A DNA stretch of 64,000 nt from Gloeotrichia echinulata CP02 (GTDB lineage: Bacteria > Cyanobacteriota > Cyanobacteriia > Cyanobacteriales > Nostocaceae). Under the pieces are notes generated by a model. It ran no database searches. It saw only the letters and a program-made list of their open reading frames with translations, and was not told the DNA's origin. The stretch covers positions 1,054,001-1,118,000 of the forward strand of contig CP051187.1 in assembly GCA_038087035.1 (NCBI GenBank), written 5' to 3'. The position numbers and the translations under genes are program-made. Shown one piece after another: positions 33,576 to 42,883 of the stretch (within the stretch, counting starts at the first letter, position 1; each line of letters begins with the position of its first letter).

Positions 33576-36161
33576 ATGTCAGTGCATCCACAAAGTTATA
33601 AAGAGAGTGCCAATTTGATTATTGGTCTTCGGAACCAAGAAAAGAGCTATTTGCCAGTAAATTCTGCTCCTGTAGGCGCTCTTTCTGCAAGACAAGGAAC
33701 TATTTCGATTTTTCTTGAGCCGCTAACTCAGGATACTTTTAAACAGGTTGTTAAGGAAGTCGAACAAAAACTACAGATTGTTCATCAAACTCTGTCAATG
33801 TTGGATTCTCAAGGTTTTGACAAAATCTTGGAGGAAATGTTACATTCAATTACCTTGAAGACCGGGGAATTGCTAGGAGCAGACCGGACAACTATATTTT
33901 TATTAGATGAAGATAAACAAGAATTGTGGTCAATTTTGGCTGAGGGGGAAGGTGATCGCTCTTTAGAAATTCGTATTCCAGCAGATAAAGGTATTGCTGG
34001 TGAAGTAGCGACTTTCAAAAAAGTGATCAATATTCCCTTTGATTTTTATGAAGATTTACGCTCGGTATTTGCTCAGGAACAAGAAAAAATTACCGGCTAC
34101 CGTACTTATACTATGTTGGCTTTGCCGTTGTTGAATGAACAAGGGCAATTAGTGGCAGTGGTACAATTACTGAATAAATTAAAACAACCCAATAATTCAG
34201 TCTATACGATTGCGGAGCGTATTGACACCAAGGGATTTACCAAAGCTGACGAAGAATTATTTCAAGAATTTGCACCTTCAATTCGTATAATTTTAGAGTC
34301 TTCACGTTCCTTTTATGTAGCTACGCAAAAACAAAGAGCTGTAGCGGCGCTAATGAAGGCGATTAAGTCGCTTTCTCAAAGCAGTTTGGACTTAGAAGAT
34401 ACTCTTAAACGGGTGATGGATGAAGCCAAGGAACTGATGAATGCTGATCGCAGTACCCTGTGGCTCATAGACAGCGATCACGATCAATTATGGACGACAA
34501 TCACCCAAGATAATGGGACAACTAAAGAGTTACGAATACCAATAGGTAAAGGCTTTGCTGGGATAGTAGCAGCATCTGGTAAAAAGCTGAATATTCCCTT
34601 TGATTTATATGATCATCGAGACTCGGATACCGCCAAACAAATTGACCAACAAAATGGTTATCGCACCTGTAGCTTATTATGTATGCCAGTGTTTAACGCT
34701 GACCAAAAATTAATTGGTGTTACCCAATTAGTAAATAAAAAGAAATCAGGGAATTTTCCCGCTTATAATCCAGAAGATTGGTCTAAAGCTCCCGAATGCT
34801 TCCAAGCTAGTTTTGATAACAATGATGAAGAGTTCATGGAAGCTTTTAATATTCAAGCGGGGGTGGCGTTGCAAAATGCTCAGTTGTTTGCGACAGTCAA
34901 GCAACAAGAACAAATGCAACGGGACATTCTGCGGAGTCTTTCTAATGGTGTAGTTTCTACTGATAAAACCGGATTAATTATTGCGGCGAATGAAAGTGCG
35001 AAGCGCTTGTTAGGTCTAGAAGAAGCAGACCGTTTAGAAGGTAAACTAATTAATAATGTCATTGGTATTAAAGAAGGTGACTTTAGTAAATGGTGCCGGG
35101 ATGCTTTACAAGCAACTGACTTAAAAGGGCGTCAGCAATATTATCCTGATCGCATACTCGTTACCCCGGGAACAGAACAGCATAGTATTAATTTATCAAT
35201 TAACACCATTGCCGATGCTAGCGATGAACAACAAGTTTGTGGTGCATTAGTTGTGATGGAAGATATTAGTGATGAAAAGCGGCTAAAAAGTACGATGTAC
35301 CGCTATATGACCCAAGAATTAGCTGAGGAATTACTAAAATTAGATGATGCTAAATTAGGGGGCGATCGCAAAGAAGTTTCGATTTTATTTTCTGATATTC
35401 GTGGTTATACTACTTTGACAGAAAATTTGCAAGCTGAAGAAGTAGTGAGTATGCTCAATGAATATTTTGAATCAATGGTGGAGGCAGTTTTTAAACATAA
35501 AGGCACCCTAGATAAATATATCGGTGATGCTATTATGGCTGTGTTTGGTTCTCCCCTCCCCTTAGAATCACACGCTTGGATGGCAGTACAAACGTCCTTA
35601 GAAATGCGCCATCGGTTAGATGAATTTAATCGGCGTCGCCATGCAGATGATAAACCCAAAATCAAGATTGGTATTGGCATCAATTCTGATACTGTAATTA
35701 GTGGTAATATTGGCTCTAGTAAGCGAATGGAATTTACTGCTATTGGCGATGGTGTTAACCTTGGTTCCCGATTAGAAAGTGTCAGTAAACAGTACGGTTG
35801 TGACATCATTCTTAGCGATAACACTTATAAACCTTGCCAAGAAAATATTTGGGCTAGGGAACTAGATTACATCCGCGTTAAAGGCAGAAATGAGCCAGTA
35901 GCTATCTACGAATTAGTGGGTTTGCGTTCTGACCCGATTAATAGCGAAAAATTAACAGTAATTGAGCATTATGATCAAGGGCGTGAGTATTACCTCAAAC
36001 GCCAATTTATTAGTGCCAAAACTCACTTTGCTAAGGTTTTGGCTGCTGATAGCAATGATAAAGCAGCGATGTTACATGTGCGACGTTGTGAGCATTGGTT
36101 ACAATCACCCCCTTCAGATGCAGATTGGGAAGAGGGCGTCTGGACTTTTCAGGAGAAATAA
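33576..36161 (+). CDS. cyaB: Adenylate cyclase, GAF-GAF-PAS-CHD type
   Basis: 861 residues, close to the ~860-aa CyaB1 and CyaB2 enzymes of Anabaena, in which GAF domains bind cAMP and switch on the cyclase. GAF-A (about 75-250) and GAF-B (about 265-435) both keep the cyclic-nucleotide motif NK...F...DE (LLNKLKQ...FTKADEELF; LVNKKKS...FDNNDEEF). The PAS domain (about 450-570) begins DILRSLSNGVVSTDKTGLII. The class III catalytic domain (about 590-780) has VSILFSDIRGYTTLTE with the metal Asp near 606, DKYIGDAIMAVFG, and EFTAIGDGVNLGSRLE. Lys in LDKYIGD and the Asp/Thr position indicate ATP preference. A TPR-like tail (790-861) closes it. Cytosolic and transcribed alone. Whether it is the CyaB1 or CyaB2 orthologue I cannot tell. 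Confidence 0.93.
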   Translation: MSVHPQSYKESANLIIGLRNQEKSYLPVNSAPVGALSARQGTISIFLEPLTQDTFKQVVKEVEQKLQIVHQTLSMLDSQGFDKILEEMLHSITLKTGELLGADRTTIFLLDEDKQELWSILAEGEGDRSLEIRIPADKGIAGEVATFKKVINIPFDFYEDLRSVFAQEQEKITGYRTYTMLALPLLNEQGQLVAVVQLLNKLKQPNNSVYTIAERIDTKGFTKADEELFQEFAPSIRIILESSRSFYVATQKQRAVAALMKAIKSLSQSSLDLEDTLKRVMDEAKELMNADRSTLWLIDSDHDQLWTTITQDNGTTKELRIPIGKGFAGIVAASGKKLNIPFDLYDHRDSDTAKQIDQQNGYRTCSLLCMPVFNADQKLIGVTQLVNKKKSGNFPAYNPEDWSKAPECFQASFDNNDEEFMEAFNIQAGVALQNAQLFATVKQQEQMQRDILRSLSNGVVSTDKTGLIIAANESAKRLLGLEEADRLEGKLINNVIGIKEGDFSKWCRDALQATDLKGRQQYYPDRILVTPGTEQHSINLSINTIADASDEQQVCGALVVMEDISDEKRLKSTMYRYMTQELAEELLKLDDAKLGGDRKEVSILFSDIRGYTTLTENLQAEEVVSMLNEYFESMVEAVFKHKGTLDKYIGDAIMAVFGSPLPLESHAWMAVQTSLEMRHRLDEFNRRRHADDKPKIKIGIGINSDTVISGNIGSSKRMEFTAIGDGVNLGSRLESVSKQYGCDIILSDNTYKPCQENIWARELDYIRVKGRNEPVAIYELVGLRSDPINSEKLTVIEHYDQGREYYLKRQFISAKTHFAKVLAADSNDKAAMLHVRRCEHWLQSPPSDADWEEGVWTFQEK

Positions 36162-36289
36162 GGGGATTGCACTTCTCTGCGAGACGCTACGCGTAGCTTG
36201 CTTCCACGTAGTGGTACGGCTCCGCTCAGTGACCAGGGATTGGGGGAGGTTCAAAGGCTCAAGTTTCAGGCTCAAAGGCTGAACTCCTA

Positions 36290-36406
36290 ATACCAATTCA
36301 AAATACCAATTCAAAAAATCTTTGCAAGACATCGATAATCTGTAGGGGCGCAAGGCCTTGCGCCCCCTACCCTATCTGTCTCATTCTTTTTTCAAATTGG
36401 TATAAC
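36290..36406. mobile_element. Miniature element with ATACCAATTCAAAA arms
   Basis: Left end TAATACCAATTCAAAA (the first 12 bp duplicated), right end TTTTTTCAAATTGGTATAA, core GGGGCGCAAGGCCTTGCGCC. One complete copy in the window. 36170-36290 holds other dispersed repeats (GAGACGCTACGCGTAGCTTG). Confidence 0.65.
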
Positions 36407-36419
36407 TCCCAATCCCTAG

Positions 36420-36582
36420 TCCCGCGATTTCAAACTATTTGTTTAGCCGGATAAATTTTTAGATACCCCTAAATCCACACGATATGATACCAGCTGTAGG
36501 GGCACGGCAATGCCGTGCCCCCACTCGCTCCTACATGTGTCAGCGTTTTAGTGGTATTGTATAAGACTTTGAAATCGCGGGA
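36420..36582. mobile_element. Miniature element, family C
   Basis: 163 bp; perfect 15-bp ends TCCCGCGATTTCAAA / TTTGAAATCGCGGGA. The interior, TTTAGCCGGATAAATTTTTA and ACACGATATGATACCAGCTG, is shared with copies at 50687, 58323 and 61605 and a fragment at 19179. The core is GGGCACGGCAATGCCGTGCCC. Confidence 0.85.
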
Positions 36583-36596
36583 CTAGTCCCCAATCC

Positions 36597-38840
36597 CTAG
36601 TCCCTTCTTGATGCGTAAGTAGTTGATAATGATTTGTTAGCAGTACTATAGTAGTCGTCATAACCACTGAATTTTGTCTTATCCCCGTTGATCACGATAC
36701 CTAAAACATTGATAGGAGAAATTTTTAGGCTATCTTGAGCTTGTGTCAGTCCCAATTTGTCTGTTTTGTCTAACCTAATTACTAGAACGGCACCATCAGT
36801 GTGGGGTGCGAGAACTCTCACATCAACTAGTCCCACGAGTGGAGGAACATCATAAATTACTAAATCAAAGGTTTGATGAAAATGTGCCATCAGTTGCTTC
36901 ATCTTTTCGGACGAAAGTAACCTACCGGGGTCAGGTGGTATTGGACCAGAAGTAATTACAGATAATTCGTCCATCTGAGGTGATTGCTGAATCACTTGTT
37001 CCACTGGTATATTTGTAGAAATTAAATTACTCAGTCCCCACAGATTATTTAAGTTCGATACATGGTGAACTTGAGGCCGACGTAAATCAGCATCTACAAG
37101 TAGGACTCGTTTCCCCATTGCTGTAGCTATCTGAGCTAGTTGAAATGCAACTGTACTTTTACCGTCTCCTGGTAAAGCTGAACTAATAACTAATGACCGA
37201 ATGGGTTGATCGGAATTGAGCAATTGAATATTCGTATAAAGTACCTGTACAGATTCCCAAAATTGTCCTTGTCCGTAGTAGCGATTGCGTGGCGATTGAC
37301 GCCTAAAAATATTAGACAGCCCAGGAATACCTGGAGAAATCCGATTTGATACTCTTTCTCTGCTTGGAAGTCTTGAGTTCAAATTGCGGTATTGATTGGA
37401 TTGACTATTTTGCAGCTTCTTATCAAAGGGGAGAATTCCTAACAACGGTAATTTGATTTTATTCTTGATAGATTCGACCGTATGGTAGGTATTATCAGCT
37501 TTCTCCATGAGTAAGGCTGCGCCGATTCCAGAGATTAAACTAGCGACTAATCCCAATATCAAACCACGGGGAATATCTGGAGATATAGGGTCTTGAGGTT
37601 GAACCGCTGCTTGTATTAATTGCCAAGTTAGTTCTGTCTGAGCTACCTCAATCTGTAGATTTTCGCGCGTAGTTAAAAACCGATTTAGACTGTCAGTTGC
37701 AAACTGTAAATCGCGCTGAAGCTCGTTGTATTTTCTGGCGATAACTGGTAATTGCTTAATTTGTTGCCTTAATTGGTTTTCTACTTTGACAAGCTCTTGG
37801 CTTTGTACTTCTAAAATCTTAATTTGAGATGCCACTTCTGCAGATTTTACACCCATGATTCGCTGTGCCTCTTGTTGTAGCAAGGGCATCAGATTTTGCC
37901 TTTTTTCTTGCAATGTTTGCATGACTGGATTATCTCCTTGAAAGCGAGCTAATTCCACAGCAAATTGGGCTTCTAATTGTTGCATCTGACCAAGTAACTG
38001 CTGATACAAAGGTGCATTATTCAGTGCTGCTAGTTCTCCCTCTTTACCCTCTAAATTAGAGAAAGTGGCACGAGATGCAATTAACTGTTGATCAACCGTT
38101 AGTCTTTGAGTGATCAAGGCGTTAATTTGACCAGTAATTTGCCCTATCTGGGTTTCAGGGGTAATAAAGTTATTGTTTTGGCGGAAGAGTTGCAGCTCGT
38201 TTTGCAACTTATTCACGCGATTTATGATGGATGGTAGTTGTTTTTCCACAAACTGAACACCCTGACGTAACTTAGTTTGCTTCTTTTCTAAGCTGTAGTT
38301 TAAGTAATAGTTAGCAATTGTGTCTAGGACTACTTTAATCTTCTTTGGATCATTACTTTGATATTTAACTTCTATAATTTTAGTTTCACCTAGACGCCGA
38401 ATAGTTAAAAATCTCAGCAAATTATCATAATTAATCCCTGAATAAGCAGGTTGTAATTGATTAACAATACTTCCCATTAATTCAGGACTTTTGAGTACCT
38501 GAATTTGACTTGGGTAATCTAGACTTGGTTTAGCTAAGTTATTATCTACGCCTAGTCTACTTAAAGTTTTATCATCGTTTACTGGTTCAACTAAAAGTTG
38601 AAAACTGCTTTCATATACTGGTTTTTGTTTCAGGGTAGAGTAGGCAACAATACCCATAACAACAGTGGCTACGCCTACAATTACTAGCGAACGTCGTTGT
38701 ATAATCCCCAGAAATTGGCGCAAATCCAAGTCATTAGCTTCTTTTTCAAAGAATGAAAAAGGTTGAGATGGGACTGGACGAGAGACACCATTTCCATTTC
38801 GTTCGTAGCTTGAGGTTTTAGTAGAATGATTTTCATTCAT
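36597..38840 (-). CDS. Wzc-like polysaccharide co-polymerase and BY-tyrosine kinase
   Basis: 747 residues. An N-terminal Wzz domain (about 40-430) has membrane segments near 52-70 (SLVIVGVATVVMGIVAYS) and 425-445 (GLILGLVASLISGIGAALL) with long coiled coils between, and a C-terminal cytoplasmic kinase (about 520-730). Kinase motifs: Walker A ALPGDGKSTVAFQLA, Walker A' VLLVDADLRRP, Walker B VIYDVPPLVG. The tail has a tyrosine cluster (SGYDDYYSTANKSLSTTYAS) for autophosphorylation. Such proteins control chain length and export of surface polysaccharide. It is divergent from the glycosyltransferase cluster at 40128 and is the regulator of that locus by position. Confidence 0.92.
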   Translation of the reverse strand: MNENHSTKTSSYERNGNGVSRPVPSQPFSFFEKEANDLDLRQFLGIIQRRSLVIVGVATVVMGIVAYSTLKQKPVYESSFQLLVEPVNDDKTLSRLGVDNNLAKPSLDYPSQIQVLKSPELMGSIVNQLQPAYSGINYDNLLRFLTIRRLGETKIIEVKYQSNDPKKIKVVLDTIANYYLNYSLEKKQTKLRQGVQFVEKQLPSIINRVNKLQNELQLFRQNNNFITPETQIGQITGQINALITQRLTVDQQLIASRATFSNLEGKEGELAALNNAPLYQQLLGQMQQLEAQFAVELARFQGDNPVMQTLQEKRQNLMPLLQQEAQRIMGVKSAEVASQIKILEVQSQELVKVENQLRQQIKQLPVIARKYNELQRDLQFATDSLNRFLTTRENLQIEVAQTELTWQLIQAAVQPQDPISPDIPRGLILGLVASLISGIGAALLMEKADNTYHTVESIKNKIKLPLLGILPFDKKLQNSQSNQYRNLNSRLPSRERVSNRISPGIPGLSNIFRRQSPRNRYYGQGQFWESVQVLYTNIQLLNSDQPIRSLVISSALPGDGKSTVAFQLAQIATAMGKRVLLVDADLRRPQVHHVSNLNNLWGLSNLISTNIPVEQVIQQSPQMDELSVITSGPIPPDPGRLLSSEKMKQLMAHFHQTFDLVIYDVPPLVGLVDVRVLAPHTDGAVLVIRLDKTDKLGLTQAQDSLKISPINVLGIVINGDKTKFSGYDDYYSTANKSLSTTYASRRD

Positions 38841-40127
38841 GGATTTGTATTGGGTAATAAGCTAGACAATATTTGTATAAGAGCTTTCAGCACCCAGGGT
38901 GTCATCAGTTAACTTGTAAAAAATACAGGGTATAGCGAACAGGGAATGGGGTATACGGTAAGAGAGAAGCTAATACGATTCGGTGCCAAAATAAGTGTTT
39001 TGGCTTGGCTAACTATCGTTGTCACTTATTTAGTTTACTCTGTGAGTGGTTTTAGGGCAAGAATACTAGGTTACAAAAGCTGCAATTTCAATCTGACTCG
39101 AATCAAAAGTTCTGAAAACAAGAAATAGCATAGGACTGTGCGAAATTAAAAATATTGCCCCCGAACAAGTGAAATATCAAAATTGAAAACCCTTTATTTT
39201 TAAGCTTTCTGGCTGTTTTGCATGGCAGCTTTATTTCCGCGATGAAATAATAATATACTTTCTTTACCTGCTTATGAATAACGTTATCTTAACAAGAATT
39301 ATCATAAATATTTTTTAGATAAATAAAATAATATATTCCTCAAGCTAACAAAAGATTAACCTTTCCAAGAAAAATATTTAGGCACTATTTTAGCTAAAAT
39401 AATTATATTAACTGGAATACCAAAAAGTATAATTACTCAGCTATAATTGCTCACTTTGCTGAGATTAAATGCTCTGATATACCTTGTATTAAAGAGGTTT
39501 AGAACTGTTTTTGCAATACTTTTAGCTTTTATAGCCTGGTTGATAGCACTGTAATAAAAGCAGATTTTCTTTCTACAAATTTTATAAATTTGATAATTTG
39601 CATTATGCTATACACACATTTTATGCTTATGGGTTTAAATTAATAACAATTAGAGGGTGTTTAAAAAGCGATTAGAAATCGCGGCTACACAGACAAAACC
39701 CGCACTTCTCTGCGAGACGCTGCGCGAACGACAAGCTCAGTGACCACCTGCGCGGGTTCAAAACTTTGATTTCTCATTAGTCCGCCCAGGCGGACTTCTC
39801 TGGGAGACGCTAGTTAAGAGGGGTCTGGGTGACTTTAAAAATGGTTTAACGCCTCAGAATAAGTGGTGAGTGAAACAGTTATTTTTCATCGGTGTCCGCA
39901 GTTGATGTCCGCTAGTTAGAGTAACACACCGAAATTTTTAGTGATGCTTCCTCACACATAAACTGTCGCTGCACTCGAAGGCGATTGACGCAACAATTCG
40001 GAATTCGTAATGGGCTACACCCCGCTACGAAGTGCGGAATTATCATCGAGGAAAAATAATTTCCCTCGATGATTGCAGTCAATTTCACCTGAGTGTCTGA
40101 AAATTTGTCAAGAGGACAATATAGCCA
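38841..40127. other. 1.29-kb AT-rich intergenic region of the polysaccharide locus
   Basis: Lies between two divergent polysaccharide genes. 38841-39650 is AT-rich and largely unique. An open frame at 38946-39128 with one hydrophobic segment has no ribosome-binding site, and I do not call it. 39660-39800 is a dispersed repeat with GATTAGAAATCGCGGCTACA, also partly present at 44334-44380. 39990-40080 contains short inverted repeats. Both promoters of the locus should be here. Confidence 0.5.
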
Positions 40128-41579
40128 ATGACATTCAGTGAATGGTTGAAAAAATCCTGGCTAACAACATATACCTTGAAAGTATCTCCAAGTAAGCAGT
40201 TAAGTAAAACTGATCAAGAGTTACATCTCAATAACAAGGTAGAAATTACCAATGAGAACCACCTCAAAGTGGATAATTATTCCACACTGAAATTCCCTCT
40301 TATATCCTGGCGTCAATCTCCAGAGCATGAGAGTTTGTATGGTCGGTTGCTGAAATTGAAATTATCGGTGATAACTGAGTTCTTTCCCCCTGATTACGCA
40401 GCTACGGGACAGTTAATTGAAGAACTGGTCAGACACTTAGAGCTACAAGGGGTAGACATTGAGGTGTTTACAGGTCAGCCTGGATATGCGTATGGGACTG
40501 CTAGCGCTCCAACAGTAGAACAATTGGGTCAAATCCGAGTTCAGCGATCGCGCTCTGCTCAACTTTGGTCTGGGCGAGTTCGTGGTAAAGCTATAAATGG
40601 TGTCTTGTTTACATTGCGTGCTGTTGTCCATCTGTTCAGACATAGGCGTCGTCAAGATGTAGTTTTGCTGACTTCAGCTCCGCCATTCTTACCGATTATC
40701 GGATATCTGGCCCATCTGTGTTTTGGAGTGTCTTATGTTTGCTTAATTTATGATATTTATCCAGATATTGCGATCGCCCTAGACGTTATCCCCAGGAATC
40801 ATTGGCTAGCAAGATTTTGGTATGCACTCAACAGAAAGATTTGGCGCCGAGCCAAGGGGATTGTCGTTCTCAGTCCCGCGATGAAGCAACAGATACTGGC
40901 TACCTGTCCAGAGGTTGCTGATCGGGTTTCGGTGATTCATAGTTGGGGTGATCCTGAATTAATTGTACCAATTGCCAAAAAAGATAACTGGTTTGTTCAG
41001 AAATATAAACTAGGTAACAAATTTACAGTCGTCTATTCTGGTAATATGGGCAGGTGTCACGACATGAATACGATTCTGGAGGCCGCAAAATGGCTGAAAG
41101 ATGAGCCAATTCAATTTCTTTGTATTGGCGGTGGTCCCAAACTCGAAGGTTTTATCCAGGAGGTCAATCAATTAGGACTAAGCAATTTTATTTTTCTACC
41201 GTATCAAGAAAAACAAGTGCTGCCATACTCTTTGACAGCTGGCGATCTGTCTCTAGTAAGTGTAGAAGCTGGGATGGAAAGTCTAGTTGCTCCTAGTAAA
41301 CTTTATCCAGCTTTAGCAGCTGGAAGACCCGTAGCAGTGATTTGTTCACAGCATTCATACTTAAGGCAACTGATTGTAGATGCCAAGTGTGGAGAGACTT
41401 TTGAGAATGGAAACGGTTATGCTCTAGCAGAATATATTCGGCTGCTGAATAGCGATCGACAATTAGCAGAAAATTTGGGCAGGGCATCTCGTCAGTATTT
41501 GCAGTCACATTTTACGCCAGAAATCATAGCCAAACAATATTTGAGGGTGCTATATAAGGCTATTTCTTCAGGGTATTAG
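40128..41579 (+). CDS. Glycosyltransferase family 4
   Basis: 483 residues. Residues 1-75 are an extra, low-similarity N-terminus. The GT-B fold starts with LKLSVITEFFPPDYAATGQLIEEL, a typical nucleotide-sugar-dependent GT4 beginning of the WcaI/WbuB group. Further landmarks: LLTSAPPFLPIIGYLAH, YDIYPDIAIALDVI, FTVVYSGNMGRCHDMNTIL, FLCIGGGPKLEGF and APSKLYPALAAGRPVAVI (donor-binding motif). It attaches a sugar to a lipid-linked glycan at the inner membrane. First gene of the export cluster. Sugar specificity unknown. Confidence 0.9.
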   Translation: MTFSEWLKKSWLTTYTLKVSPSKQLSKTDQELHLNNKVEITNENHLKVDNYSTLKFPLISWRQSPEHESLYGRLLKLKLSVITEFFPPDYAATGQLIEELVRHLELQGVDIEVFTGQPGYAYGTASAPTVEQLGQIRVQRSRSAQLWSGRVRGKAINGVLFTLRAVVHLFRHRRRQDVVLLTSAPPFLPIIGYLAHLCFGVSYVCLIYDIYPDIAIALDVIPRNHWLARFWYALNRKIWRRAKGIVVLSPAMKQQILATCPEVADRVSVIHSWGDPELIVPIAKKDNWFVQKYKLGNKFTVVYSGNMGRCHDMNTILEAAKWLKDEPIQFLCIGGGPKLEGFIQEVNQLGLSNFIFLPYQEKQVLPYSLTAGDLSLVSVEAGMESLVAPSKLYPALAAGRPVAVICSQHSYLRQLIVDAKCGETFENGNGYALAEYIRLLNSDRQLAENLGRASRQYLQSHFTPEIIAKQYLRVLYKAISSGY

Positions 41580-41959
41580 GTGCTTTGTGTGTACTAATAC
41601 TAAATCTGCATTAATTAGTAGTTAGGTATTTAATTTGCACTATCAGGGCGGATAACAGGCCGCTCCCACAAGAGATTGATTTTTTTGCAGATGCAAATTA
41701 ATAGCCTGGATCTCAAATCTGACTTATAGATAGATTTCGCAGGGTTGGTAGTAGCGCTTAATCGCAAGTACCAACAATGTCTAGCATTCATTTACAGAAT
41801 TGCTATTTCAGGTGCTAAAGGCATTTACTACCAAAGAAGTAATAGTCTAAACCGATTGAGGATAAGAATCAGCCTGGTTGATTGCTTATACATAAAAAAG
41901 CTGCGCTGAATTTTTCTCCTGAAATTAAATATCTTACCTACTTGAGGAGTTGGGCTTTG
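41580..41959. other. Intergenic region, no gene seen
   Basis: 380 bp between the glycosyltransferase and the zinc-ribbon-like protein. It contains no dispersed repeat that I recognise. A potential Shine-Dalgarno GAGGAG at 41944-41949 belongs to the next gene. Confidence 0.5.
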
Positions 41960-42451
41960 ATGGTCTATATTGATCTCAGTCCCTCGAACGTAACCTTGTT
42001 GTGTCTACTGATGCGGGAGGCCGAAATGCAGAGAAGGTGTGATCGAAATCGGAAACGTTCTAAGCGAAGAGCAATCTATTGTTTGGAGCATAAGTGCTAT
42101 ATCGATAGCGTGAGTCAAAAATATCCTTTGTTTGCTGAACGACCAGGACAGCTACAACAGCGAGGGATAGGGCGACGGGATGCGCTGATATTGGTGGCGG
42201 CTAAAACCGCAGTTCCTTTAGTCGGTGAGTGGTTGGAGGCTTTTTGGTGTGAACAATGCCAGGAAACAAAGTGGTATCACGTTTGTAAGCGCGAATCTAC
42301 CTATGAGTTGTCAATTGTACCAGCAGAACTGTGGCAACAAGCAACAGGAGTGATTGCTGCCAATGGCAATCCTTCAGTAGGTGAGTTTACTCTCAGACAT
42401 TCGCGGATGGTTGGTTTCAACGGTGTTAAGGATTTTAAGTTTATCAATTGA
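41960..42451 (+). CDS. Hypothetical protein with two Cys pairs, possibly zinc-binding
   Basis: 163 residues from ATG 41960 (MVYIDLSPSNVTLLCLLMRE), 10 bp after GAGGAG. A TTG 26 codons upstream would extend it without support; ATG 42011 is the alternative. Visible: a basic stretch RRCDRNRKRSKRRAIYC, CLEHKCYID (C-x3-H-x-C) and FWCEQCQETKWYHVC, which together could bind zinc. The C-terminus ends HSRMVGFNGVKDFKFI. I think this is a cyanobacteria-specific family but do not know its function. Nothing links it chemically to the neighbouring polysaccharide genes. Confidence 0.7.
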   Translation: MVYIDLSPSNVTLLCLLMREAEMQRRCDRNRKRSKRRAIYCLEHKCYIDSVSQKYPLFAERPGQLQQRGIGRRDALILVAAKTAVPLVGEWLEAFWCEQCQETKWYHVCKRESTYELSIVPAELWQQATGVIAANGNPSVGEFTLRHSRMVGFNGVKDFKFIN

Positions 42452-42452
42452 C

Positions 42453-42585
42453 ATAAGTAGGTCGGCGCAAATAAACCGTACGGTCGAGGGTCGTCATTTG
42501 TCCTTTGTCATTGGTCATTGGTAAGAGTTTCAGGCTTGTTTACTTTTATTAACATAGTTTGGTTTATTTCTGCCTACTTACTTGC
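42453..42585. mobile_element. Miniature element, family D (complete)
   Basis: Left end ATAAGTAGGTCGGCGCAAAT, right end ATTTCTGCCTACTTACTTG. The interior TCATTTGTCCTTTGTCATTG is a degenerate 7-bp repeat. Other copies: 6766 (half), 51821, 53166 and a diverged one at 16317. 42600-42700 then resembles 16505-16600. Confidence 0.75.
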
Positions 42586-42707
42586 AATTAAAAAAATCGC
42601 CAATTTGTCATAGGCTATTTGTGGAGATAGGCCTTGTGGGCATAGGGCATGGGGCATTGGTTAATTTTTCGTGCCCCATGCCCCATGCCCAACCCAAACC
42701 CTTGATT

Positions 42708-42814
42708 TATAGCGTTTCTCGCCCTAGTAAGGTACACCCGTAGGGGCACGGCATTGCCGTGCCCTTAAACCGCGTGATACAATTTTGTACCTCACTTAAC
42801 TGAGAATCGCTATA
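42708..42814. mobile_element. Miniature element, family B
   Basis: 107 bp from TATAGCGTTTCTCGCC to GAGAATCGCTATA, with core GGGCACGGCATTGCCGTGCCC. Confidence 0.8.
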
Positions 42815-42837
42815 GAGTTACTCCATGCGTAAGTCCT

Positions 42838-42881
42838 ATAAATAATTAAATAATTAAATAATTAAATAATTAAATAATTAA
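42838..42881. repeat. 8-bp AT-only tandem repeat abutting a start codon
   Basis: Five to six copies of TAATTAAA end three bases before the ATG of the ABC permease gene (42884). No Shine-Dalgarno sequence remains between repeat and start. Confidence 0.9.
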
Positions 42882-42883
42882 TT

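Noticed and set aside
38946..39128. 60-codon ORF with one hydrophobic stretch in the polysaccharide intergenic region
   Set aside because: No ribosome-binding site, no recognisable family, and AT-rich surroundings make such frames likely by chance.
39945..39965. TTCCTCACACATAAAC resembles the conserved loop of the small RNA Yfr1 (ACTCCTCACAC)
   Set aside because: The core differs at its 5' end and no terminator hairpin with a T run follows.
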